From Lactobacillaceae bacterium (lineage in GTDB: Bacteria; Pseudomonadota; Alphaproteobacteria; RF32; CAG-239), in the NCBI GenBank assembly GCA_031271345.1, contig JAISVX010000003.1, positions 1 to 64,000 of the forward strand: a stretch of 64,000 nt of DNA, written 5' to 3'. The notes under the pieces are model-generated. The model did no database searches and had not been told where the DNA came from. It was given only the letters and a program-made list of their open reading frames with translations. Of the stretch, positions 56,480-64,000 are shown one piece after another. Numbering within the stretch: position 1 is the stretch's first letter; each line of letters starts with the position of its first letter. The position numbers and the translations under genes were made by a program.

Positions 56480-57127
56480 ATGAATAATAATTTTTTCAGC
56501 ATGTTTGTTCCTAAAAAGAACGAATACTTTGTGTTATTATCAGAGATGGCGGACGCAATAGTGGAAGTCGCAAATTTAAACATAGAATGTATTACTGCGG
56601 AAACTCACGAGGATATAGTAGAATACTCCTCAAAAATAAGGGAGCAGAAGAAAATTGGCTCGGTGCTTCTGGGAAAAATAGTAAGAGAGCTTCATAATAC
56701 CTTTGTCGCTCCTTTTGACAGAGAAGATATAAATAATCTTGCGATATATATGAAGGATGTGATTGACCATATCAGCAGCTGCGCCAAAAGATTTATGATG
56801 TATTCTCCAAAAAACATGCCGTCAGATTCAAGGCTGCTCGCGGAGCTTGTTAAAGATGCGGCGGAAACAATAAAAAAAGCAATAAACAGTCTTGATATGC
56901 TGAAGAAAAATCCTCAAAATATAACTCATCTGTGTAAAAAACTTGAAAATATTGAGAATAATTCGGATGAAATATATGAAAATTTTCTGATAAAGCTGTT
57001 TAAAGAAGAAAAAGACGCGATAGAAATTATCAAGCTTAAGGATATTTTATATGAGTTGGAGCATGCCACAGATTCAGCGGAGCATGTCGGAAAAGTAATA
57101 GGTACAATAGTTGTAAAATATGCGTAG
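56480..57127 (+). CDS. DUF47/PhoU-like phosphate transport accessory protein
   Basis: All-helical, LEHATDSAEHVGKVIGTIVVKYA; directly upstream of pit. Confidence 0.88.
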   Translation: MNNNFFSMFVPKKNEYFVLLSEMADAIVEVANLNIECITAETHEDIVEYSSKIREQKKIGSVLLGKIVRELHNTFVAPFDREDINNLAIYMKDVIDHISSCAKRFMMYSPKNMPSDSRLLAELVKDAAETIKKAINSLDMLKKNPQNITHLCKKLENIENNSDEIYENFLIKLFKEEKDAIEIIKLKDILYELEHATDSAEHVGKVIGTIVVKYA

Positions 57128-57137
57128 AGAATAAATT

Positions 57138-58181
57138 ATGATTACACTTGCTTTTATAATTATTCTTGCGCTGGCATTTGATTTTGTTAATGGCTGGCAT
57201 GACGCTCCAAACTCTATCGCCACTGTTGTCGCTACAAAAGTTTTAACGCCGCTGCAGGCCGTCGTTTGGGCTTCATTTTTCAACTTTGTCGCCTTTTTTA
57301 TCGCAAAATATATAATTGGAGAGTTTGGCATTGCGGATACTATGTCAAAAATTGTTGCGGCCAATGCTGTTCCAAATCCTTCATTGGTTGTTATAACCGG
57401 TTTGACAGCGGCGATTATATGGAGCGTTATAACCTGGCTTTTAGGCATACCTTCTTCGGCTTCGCATACGCTGATAGGCGGACTGGCTGGCGCGGCTTTT
57501 GCCGCCGCGGGGATTCAGGCTGTTCATTGGGGTGTTATCGGCATTATCGCGATATTTATCTTTATTGCTCCGTTAATGGGATTTATCAGCGGAAATATAA
57601 TAACAATAATAACAATGCATTTGTTCAAAGATACGCGGCCGATTAAAGCCGAGCTGTATTTCAAAAGGCTTCAGCTTATATCATCCGCTCTTTTGAGCAT
57701 AGGGCATGGTCTGAATGATTCGCAGAAAGTTATCGGAATTATTGCTCTTGCTCTAATGTCCGCTACAGCGTCGAACCCTGAGATTAATGAGTATTTATAC
57801 ATGTCGTCAATGGACGATATGCACGACTGGATACCGATAGCATGCTTTACCGCTATTGCTGTCGGCACTTTATGCGGAGGTTGGAAAATCTTAAAAACGA
57901 TGGGAAATAAAATTACCAGAATATATCCTTTTGAGGGTTTTTCCGCTCAGGCTGCGGGGGCGATAACATTGTTTATTACCGAAGCTTTGCATGTGCCGGT
58001 CAGCACAACCCATGTTATCTCTGGAAGTATCATCGGCGTGGGTTCCGTAAAAAGACTGTCCGCCGTAAGGTGGGGAGTGACCAAAAATCTCCTCGTCGCC
58101 TGGGTGTTGACAATTCCAGTCAGCGCTTTATTGGGAGCCTTAATCTTTTGGATGATTAATTTTGTTTTAAAAATGGTGTAA
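57138..58181 (+). CDS. pit: inorganic phosphate transporter (PiT family)
   Basis: FDFVNGWHDAPNSIATVVAT, GIPSSASHTLIGGL, HGLNDSQKVIGII, PVSTTHVISGSIIG. Confidence 0.95.
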   Translation: MITLAFIIILALAFDFVNGWHDAPNSIATVVATKVLTPLQAVVWASFFNFVAFFIAKYIIGEFGIADTMSKIVAANAVPNPSLVVITGLTAAIIWSVITWLLGIPSSASHTLIGGLAGAAFAAAGIQAVHWGVIGIIAIFIFIAPLMGFISGNIITIITMHLFKDTRPIKAELYFKRLQLISSALLSIGHGLNDSQKVIGIIALALMSATASNPEINEYLYMSSMDDMHDWIPIACFTAIAVGTLCGGWKILKTMGNKITRIYPFEGFSAQAAGAITLFITEALHVPVSTTHVISGSIIGVGSVKRLSAVRWGVTKNLLVAWVLTIPVSALLGALIFWMINFVLKMV

Positions 58182-58257
58182 CAAAATATTAATTGGACAG
58201 AAAAAGCAAAAAGTGATAAAATTTTTTCATATTGTAAATTTATGAAGGTTAATTGTT

Positions 58258-59862
58258 ATGGACAACGAGCCAAACACATCGTCTCTTCAGAGCGTGGCGG
58301 ATAAAATGAAAACCGACGCTTCGGAAAGAGGTATGGACTTTAATCTTGAAATGCGTGAGTATTTATCTGCTCTTGCCGCGGATTTTGCCCACCGCTTCGC
58401 CCCGAACAGAAAGAGCGATGAAAATTTTCAAAAAGGCATGGTCGGCGTTGTTAACTCCCTTATGTACTCATACTATGGAAACCTAACCCCTGAAAATGTT
58501 TTAAGCGATGGCGACAAACAGTTTTTGCAGTCTCCAAGCATGCTGTCTTATTGGGCTTCTAAGAGCGGATATGCCGATGTTATTGAAAATCCGAGCCGGA
58601 GAAGGTCTGATGACAGCGTCATTCTTGCGTATTATCCGCCGTTGGCAAACAGCTATTTTAAAAGAACTGGAGACAATCTGGCAGATTATCAAAACAAACA
58701 TTTTTACAGCCACGCTAAATCAGAGATAAATGACAACGGAATGAAATATGTTATTAATCCAGAGCTTTTATATCAGTCAAACATCCACAGCGAAAATGAG
58801 TTTACGAAAAACGTTTATACTCCGACATCAATAAATGCCGTTGATAATGTTGAGGGCTTTGCCCCGGACGACGTCATATTTTATGAGGTCGATTTAGCCA
58901 AAGCAGGGCTTAATAAAGAAGATGTTGTCGATGGTTTTAAGTATGCCGCTGCAGGCATTAATATTAATGATAAAGAAATCAGCAATAGCTTGATAAAATA
59001 TAAGGAAGCCGGGATTAGTTCTGACGAGATTGTCGCGTATTGGCAAAAAGGCGTGGATTTGGCGGACAAAAGAACTGTCAACGCTTTAGTTGATAAAAAA
59101 AGTTCCGTCAACGTTGACAGCCTTCCGAAAAAAGATGGTCAGAAATATAAGTATAACCTTCAGGATTTTAACTGCGCGGTTACTCCCGTTGCGCCGTTGA
59201 TTTATGCGTCGGAATATAAAATCTATAAAGAAACAAGGGCAAACAGCAATTTTAACGCGGGAAAGTTTCGTGAAAATATAGGTCTGCCAAATATATGGGA
59301 CAATGAAAACTTTGGCGAGCTTAATGACAAATTTTACAGCGGTTTCATGAAAGAAAAAGCCCAGAAAGCTGGAAATGCCGTAAAAGAAGGCGCAAGAAAG
59401 TTTTTCAAAGCCGATTACAACGAAAAAAAAGAAATGGTGAAAGAAGCCGGCAAAAAAGTGCTTTCCGCATTTGAATGGGCAGGCGGGCAGGCTCTGGATT
59501 ATGTCGCCAACGGCGATAAGGTTCTTGATGTCGTCAAAAGCCAGTTTGGGCTTGGGGTTAAGAAAGAAGAAGCTTCTGGTATCGAAAATTTTGCAAGAAA
59601 TATGACCGAACAGCACAAAAGCATAAGCGAACATACTGTATCCCAGCCGGAAACGCCTGTTGATGACGAGCAGCAAAGTATGGCATCTTTCAAAAACAAT
59701 ATGGAACAAAGCCATAAAAACCTTGCGCTGCATATTAAAGCGCTTAGCGTTGGAAAAAGGGCGGAGCCTAAAGAGGCGGGCAGAGGCAATGATGTTAGAA
59801 GAGGGTTTTATACCCAGCAGGGCTTTAACGCGTGGAACCAGTCGCGGTTATATTCAAGATAA
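58258..59862 (+). CDS. large hypothetical protein, candidate effector-like
   Basis: 534 aa, no signal peptide or TM, no recognised domain; Arg/aromatic C-terminus GRGNDVRRGFYTQQGFNAWNQSRLYSR. Confidence 0.75.
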   Translation: MDNEPNTSSLQSVADKMKTDASERGMDFNLEMREYLSALAADFAHRFAPNRKSDENFQKGMVGVVNSLMYSYYGNLTPENVLSDGDKQFLQSPSMLSYWASKSGYADVIENPSRRRSDDSVILAYYPPLANSYFKRTGDNLADYQNKHFYSHAKSEINDNGMKYVINPELLYQSNIHSENEFTKNVYTPTSINAVDNVEGFAPDDVIFYEVDLAKAGLNKEDVVDGFKYAAAGININDKEISNSLIKYKEAGISSDEIVAYWQKGVDLADKRTVNALVDKKSSVNVDSLPKKDGQKYKYNLQDFNCAVTPVAPLIYASEYKIYKETRANSNFNAGKFRENIGLPNIWDNENFGELNDKFYSGFMKEKAQKAGNAVKEGARKFFKADYNEKKEMVKEAGKKVLSAFEWAGGQALDYVANGDKVLDVVKSQFGLGVKKEEASGIENFARNMTEQHKSISEHTVSQPETPVDDEQQSMASFKNNMEQSHKNLALHIKALSVGKRAEPKEAGRGNDVRRGFYTQQGFNAWNQSRLYSR

Positions 59863-59880
59863 ATTTGCAAAAGACATAAT

Positions 59881-59913
59881 AAAAGCAGCCTGACAGCGTC
59901 AGGCTGCTTTTTT
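59881..59913 (+). terminator. intrinsic terminator
   Basis: AAAAGCAGCCTGAC-agc-GTCAGGCTGCTTTTTT. Confidence 0.9.
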
Positions 59914-60009
59914 GAGCTTGTCAAAACTAAATAATAAAAGAACTTGAGAATATCTTGGAAACGAAGTAGTTTAAAAAATAAATATTTAATGCGTTAAAAG
60001 GTTTGCAGA

Positions 60010-60621
60010 ATGAAAAAAGAACTTTCCAGCAAGGCAATACAAAGACTTACCTTATATCATTTCATTTTAAGAGACTATATGCTTAAGGGTATCGAGCATA
60101 TATCAAGCCAGCAGATTGCCGCATTGCTTAAAATTGATGATTCTCAAGTGCGCAAGGACGTAACGTTTTGTAAAACTCAGGGAAAAACAAAAGTCGGCTA
60201 TAATGTTTTGGAGCTGAGAAAGGCAATAGAAGACCTGCTTGGCTTTGAGCGTAGAAAAGATGTGTTTATCGTCGGCGCCGGAAACCTCGGTTTTGCATTG
60301 GCAAAGTATGACGACTTCAAAGATTATGGCTTGGATGTCTTGGCGTTATTCGATATTGACGAGAAAAAAGTCGATAGGTCTATAAATGGAAAAAAGATAT
60401 TTCATATTTCAAAATTTGAAGATTTAGTAAAACAAATGGGAGTTGAAATAGCTGTTTTAACTGTTCCGGCAAATGTCGCTCAAGAGGTCGCGGACATTTT
60501 GGCAAAAGCAAAAATAAAATATGTCTGGAATTTTACGACAACGGTTCTTGATGTTCCTGATGACATAAAGGTGCATAATGAAAATATTATGGGTAATTTC
60601 TTGGATTTTACAAATAAATAG
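60010..60621 (+). CDS. rex: redox-sensing transcriptional repressor Rex
   Basis: RLTLYHFILRDYMLKGIEHISSQQIAALLKIDDSQVRKDVTFC...KVGYNVLELRKAI wHTH; Rossmann VFIVGAGNLGFALA. Confidence 0.93.
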   Translation: MKKELSSKAIQRLTLYHFILRDYMLKGIEHISSQQIAALLKIDDSQVRKDVTFCKTQGKTKVGYNVLELRKAIEDLLGFERRKDVFIVGAGNLGFALAKYDDFKDYGLDVLALFDIDEKKVDRSINGKKIFHISKFEDLVKQMGVEIAVLTVPANVAQEVADILAKAKIKYVWNFTTTVLDVPDDIKVHNENIMGNFLDFTNK

Positions 60622-60712
60622 GGCAATAAACCCTGTTTTTTCGTTTTTTAATGTTATATATAATTAAATCTGTTACATTATTTGGTAACTATAGCAAAAG
60701 AAAGGAAAAAAG

Positions 60713-61210
60713 ATGAAGCATAACAATTATGGCAGATTTTGGAACAGTTTAAATAGTGTTTTTCTGTTTTTCAAAGAAATGAAGCATAAATTATATAAAG
60801 AAAACAAATATTCCGTTGCAGTTAATACGCTGAGGTTTTCTTTGGGCGTGCTGCTTTTGGTTGTTGCGGTTTACACAGGGTTATACATTTTTGTATTCGG
60901 GTTTATTTTAGCTTTGCTGGTAGCAGGATTTTATTTTATTATACCGCCTCATTATCTTGAAGAGGATTTTCCCGTGGTTGCGGAAAAGGTAAAAAAAGAA
61001 GTGGTTGATTTTTCTGAGAAAGCCGTAGAGGGAGCTTCAAACATTGCGCATAAGGTAAAGGAAAGCGTGACAAAGAAAGATCCTGAAAAAACTTTGTCAT
61101 CAGCAAAAAAGAAAGCTGCCAAAGTAGAAAAAGAGGCAAAAAAAGCAGTGTCGGAAGCGAAAAAAGAAGTAGAAAAAGCTGAGAAAAAAGTTAAGGAAAA
61201 AAAGAAGTAG
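60713..61210 (+). CDS. membrane protein with Lys/Ala-rich coiled-coil tail
   Basis: Two TMs, then KKKAAKVEKEAKKAVSEAKKEVEKAEKKVKEKKK. Confidence 0.7.
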   Translation: MKHNNYGRFWNSLNSVFLFFKEMKHKLYKENKYSVAVNTLRFSLGVLLLVVAVYTGLYIFVFGFILALLVAGFYFIIPPHYLEEDFPVVAEKVKKEVVDFSEKAVEGASNIAHKVKESVTKKDPEKTLSSAKKKAAKVEKEAKKAVSEAKKEVEKAEKKVKEKKK

Positions 61211-61265
61211 CGCAAATTTTTGTCTAATTTTTTGTTTGTATGACGACGAATTTACCAACAATAAA

Positions 61266-61303
61266 AAACACCAGGAACCTTAATCGGTTTCTGGTGTTTT
61301 TTT
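61266..61303. terminator. shared terminator
   Basis: AACACCAGgAACC...GGTTtCTGGTGTTTTTTT. Confidence 0.85.
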
Positions 61304-61304
61304 G

Positions 61305-61874
61305 TTATTCATTTGCGCATTTTATACTGTTAAGATATTTGAACAATTCTTTATATTCTGGCTGCGGCACTATGCGTTGTTCCATAAGTTCCCGCTCGGA
61401 TAGTTTTGCAAGGCTGCGCCATGGAAAAAACTTAACGGCGGCGACTTCCCGCGAAGATAATGCAAATCTTTCCACAGTCCAGTCAAGCTTGAGTAAAAAG
61501 CCGTTGTGGAAAGAATTGCTTATATGCGTTTCTCCAAATAATTCAAATTTGCCGATTTTTGTCATGCTGAGTTTTACTAAATCTTCAGGCAGTGCCTTTA
61601 CTCCCAGCTCTTCGTTTAGTTCGCGTAAAGCTCCATCAATAACGGTTTCGCCGGCTTTAACATGTCCCGCCGCCGAAATATCCCACCAGTTTGGCATCAG
61701 TCGTTTGGAAGGCGCGCGAAGCTGCAGCAATAATTCGCCGGCGCTGTTTATTATCCAAATATATGCGGCGTTGTGCCAAAGGTGAAGCTCATGCGCCCGC
61801 TTGCCGTCCATGCTTTCGCCGGTCGGGTTTCCGTTTTCATCCAAGATGTCGATAAACTCTGTCATAAATTTCAA
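61305..61874 (-). CDS. NUDIX hydrolase (IDI/YfcD-like)
   Basis: AGHVKAGETVIDGALRELNEELGV; HELHLWHNAAYIWI. Confidence 0.9.
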   Translation of the reverse strand: MKFMTEFIDILDENGNPTGESMDGKRAHELHLWHNAAYIWIINSAGELLLQLRAPSKRLMPNWWDISAAGHVKAGETVIDGALRELNEELGVKALPEDLVKLSMTKIGKFELFGETHISNSFHNGFLLKLDWTVERFALSSREVAAVKFFPWRSLAKLSERELMEQRIVPQPEYKELFKYLNSIKCANE

Positions 61875-62462
61875 TTAACGTTTTATGGTTGTTTTCTGTT
61901 TGATTGCTTCCACGCGAAGCAGAATTTCGGATTTAAGCATCTCAATATCTTTGGCTTTAACTTGTTCTTTTATGCCTTTTGCGACTTTTATCACCGCTTT
62001 TTTGAAAAAAGCCTCATCTTTTGGAGATTTTACATAGTTTCCCGAAGCATGTGGTTCTCCAGGCTCAAAATAGGCGTAATCGCCTCGCGCCAGCTTTGAT
62101 TCCACAAGTTTGTTTCCTCGTTTTTCTATGCAATTGTCAATAGAACCGAGGAATCCGATGTCTTTTTCTTTATCGAATTCGGCGTCTTTAATATCCTGAG
62201 CAAACGGTGCGGCTTTTCCCCCTATTAAAAATGAAGGAGTATCGACTAATGGCAGATGTGTATCAGTGAATTTTTCATGCCACTCGAGCTTATAATTACC
62301 GATGGTTCCAGATCTGCTCACCGCCACAATCAGACGCACGCCTGCCGCGGCTTCATAAACTCCGGCGGGCGCTTTCCCCAAAAGTTTCTCAACTTGGCTG
62401 AAGAGTCCAAGAGCTACTCCCAGCTCGCCTTTTTCGTTGTCTTTAACTTTTCCAAATTTCAT
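61875..62462 (-). CDS. YhcH/YjgK/YiaL family protein
   Basis: WHEKFTDTHLPL, FDKEKDIGFLG, GDYAYFEPGEPHASG. Confidence 0.8.
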   Translation of the reverse strand: MKFGKVKDNEKGELGVALGLFSQVEKLLGKAPAGVYEAAAGVRLIVAVSRSGTIGNYKLEWHEKFTDTHLPLVDTPSFLIGGKAAPFAQDIKDAEFDKEKDIGFLGSIDNCIEKRGNKLVESKLARGDYAYFEPGEPHASGNYVKSPKDEAFFKKAVIKVAKGIKEQVKAKDIEMLKSEILLRVEAIKQKTTIKR

Positions 62463-62668
62463 ATTAGACCTCATTATTTTTTATAGAAAAATTATATGTC
62501 AAACCCGTGTTTTTATCAACATTAATTTTAAACGGCTGATGGCGATGGAAAAGGGTGTGTAAGCCTGATTAATAACTTTGACATTATGGAGCAACAATAG
62601 TAGCATTTCCTTGTATCTATGCACTAGGACTAACTTATTAAAACAAATTATCAAGGGAGTAACAAAGC

Positions 62669-62935
62669 ATGGCGACTAATCCACCTAAAGGCGACGGTCA
62701 CAGAGAGGGCGAAGTCAGAGATCGTTCTCAAATGTATGACTCGGAGACCGATCGTTGGACTAAAAGAGATTCCGATACGGGAAGGTTTATGGATCAAAAA
62801 TCCGATGGAAGCAGATTCAAAGGAGTTAGAAGAGAAAATCTTCATCCGCATAATTTAAGCAAAAACCTAAAGATATTATTTGGAGTTTTGCTTTTATTAG
62901 CGGCTGCCTGCGTTGTTTGGTACATATTCAGATAA
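62669..62935 (+). CDS. conserved small protein with C-terminal TM
   Basis: NPPKGDGHREGEVRDRSQMYDSETDRWTKRDSDTGRFMDQKSDGSRFKGVRRE; tail TM ILFGVLLLLAAACVVWYIF. Confidence 0.75.
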   Translation: MATNPPKGDGHREGEVRDRSQMYDSETDRWTKRDSDTGRFMDQKSDGSRFKGVRRENLHPHNLSKNLKILFGVLLLLAAACVVWYIFR

Positions 62936-62958
62936 ACAGGCTTGTAAATAAGATAAAG

Positions 62959-62987
62959 AAAAGCACCCGCAAAAGGGTGCTTTTTTC
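62959..62987 (+). terminator. intrinsic terminator
   Basis: AAAGCACCC-gcaaa-AGGGTGCTTTTTT. Confidence 0.85.
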
Positions 62988-63044
62988 TAATCTCGACGTG
63001 GTGAAATGAAGCCGGATTAGTCTCGTCATAGCAAAGCGAAGACG

Positions 63045-63064
63045 GATGGCTGGGGTAGATGGAT
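63045..63064 (-). repeat. 20-bp duplicate of the tRNA-Gln 3' end
   Basis: ATGGCTGGGGTAGATGGATT identical to 63231-63250. Confidence 0.8.
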
Positions 63065-63191
63065 TGGCTAAAAATTGCCTTGCAATTTTCTTAACGCCGA
63101 ACCTTCGTCGCAAGTGCGGTCATACTTTCGTCTGACCTGCTCCTTGGTTTCAAACCACCTTCTCGGTGATTCAAATCATAGACCTCAACAA

Positions 63192-63230
63192 GTTAAAAGG
63201 AGTTCAAGGCAAAAGCCTGAACTCCTTTTA
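63192..63230 (-). terminator. terminator of tRNA-Gln
   Basis: TAAAAGGAGTTCAGGC-tttt-GCCTTGAACTCCTTTTAA on the minus strand. Confidence 0.85.
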
Positions 63231-63231
63231 A

Positions 63232-63306
63232 TGGCTGGGGTAGATGGATTCGAACCACCGAATGTCGGTACCAGAAACCGATGCCTTACCGCTTGGCGAT
63301 ACCCCA
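63232..63306 (-). tRNA. tRNA-Gln (CTG)
   Basis: TGGGGTATCGCCAAGCGGTAAGGCATCGGTTTCTGGTACCGACATTCGGTGGTTCGAATCCATCTACCCCAGCCA, anticodon loop TTCTGGT. Confidence 0.95.
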
Positions 63307-63373
63307 TTAATCACATTGCAAGAAATATATCCGAGGAGCTTATTTGTCAAACTTTATTTTTTAAATTATAAGC

Positions 63374-63988
63374 TTAAATAAAATTGGTAAATATTTTTTC
63401 TTCATCTTCATTAAAAGCAGTTTTGCCGTTTTTCAGGTTTTTAATCAGCCAAGCCATGTTTTTGCCAATTTGTCTCATAACCTGCATACCTTCAAGATCC
63501 TGTTTTACGTCATCAGGCGTAAAACCATGCACCATGTTCCAATAAGACGAAGAAACAACCGGCATGTTGTTAATGGTAAAATATTTGTTCAACACATCAA
63601 TAGCGGCCGTTGTTCCCGCGCGCCTTGCAGAAACTACCGCTGCTCCTGGCTTAAATTTAAAAACGGGGGAGGCTGCGAAAAACACTCTGTCCAATATGGA
63701 TAAAATTCTTCCTGTCGGGTGGGCGTAATAAACTGGAGAGCCAAACACAAACCCGTCCGCTTCCTTTGCCTTTTCTATTATAACATTGACAATATCATCG
63801 TCAAAAACGCATTTATTATCCAGCTTTCGGCACGCCATACACGCAATGCAGTCGCGGCAAGCTTTTGCGCCAAGCTGTACAATCTCTGTTTCGACGCCTT
63901 CTTTTTCCAGCGTTTCGGCAACTTCGCTTAAAGCTGTAAAAGTGCAGCCTTTTTGGTTGGAACTTCCATTTATAAGCAAAACTTTCAT
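63374..63988 (-). CDS. iron-sulfur flavoprotein / NADPH-dependent FMN reductase family
   Basis: LLINGSSNQKGCTFTAL flavin loop; compact Cys motif CRDCIACMACRKLDNKC; FGSPVYYAHPTGRI. Confidence 0.9.
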   Translation of the reverse strand: MKVLLINGSSNQKGCTFTALSEVAETLEKEGVETEIVQLGAKACRDCIACMACRKLDNKCVFDDDIVNVIIEKAKEADGFVFGSPVYYAHPTGRILSILDRVFFAASPVFKFKPGAAVVSARRAGTTAAIDVLNKYFTINNMPVVSSSYWNMVHGFTPDDVKQDLEGMQVMRQIGKNMAWLIKNLKNGKTAFNEDEEKIFTNFI

Positions 63989-64000
63989 GTCTCATTTCCC

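Noticed and set aside
58501-59789. Several antisense ORFs of 60-215 aa within 58258-59862
   Set aside because: Nested opposite a long coherent CDS; no start signals or family features.
60680-60700. GTTACattatttgGTAAC as a possible Rex operator downstream of rex
   Set aside because: Half-site and spacing do not fit the TTGTGA/TTGTTAA-N4/6 Rex consensus; only 5-bp arms.

Overview
This window is a dense, AT-rich bacterial chromosome segment. It is most likely from a gut-type alphaproteobacterium, inferred from the maf–RNase E/G–yacG order, a DUF1013/TrcR-like protein and a single-Cys DksA. I see about 50 supportable CDS, two tRNAs (initiator Met and Gln-CTG), many intrinsic terminators, no rRNA, no CRISPR array and no intact prophage or IS element. 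Core genes include glmS, proS, trpB, dksA, maf, rng, an A2M/pbpC pair, a pit pair and an mscS-type channel. Points worth a second look: (1) a classical trp attenuator (leader peptide MMNMNGNINIVNLWWSFS* plus mutually exclusive hairpins) ahead of a lone trpB; (2) two paralogous divergent gene pairs 38 kb apart, each a secreted HEQ[TA]H zincin-like protein plus a small secreted protein with a shared C-terminal motif; (3) an HNH-like nuclease protein followed 2 nt later by a SUKH-like immunity gene that is frameshifted in this sequence; (4) a KAP P-loop NTPase beside tRNA-fMet, flanked by imperfect direct repeats and a nuclease-like gene remnant; (5) a 21-aa Arg-rich leader-like ORF with hairpin and terminator upstream of a GNAT gene; (6) a TrcR-like protein with a histone H1-like tail; (7) an FtsK motor lacking both its N-terminal membrane domain and its C-terminal gamma domain; (8) an adiC-adiA-porin operon; (9) Rex and SpxB-type genes unexpected in this lineage. 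All family calls come from reading motifs by eye. No database search was run.
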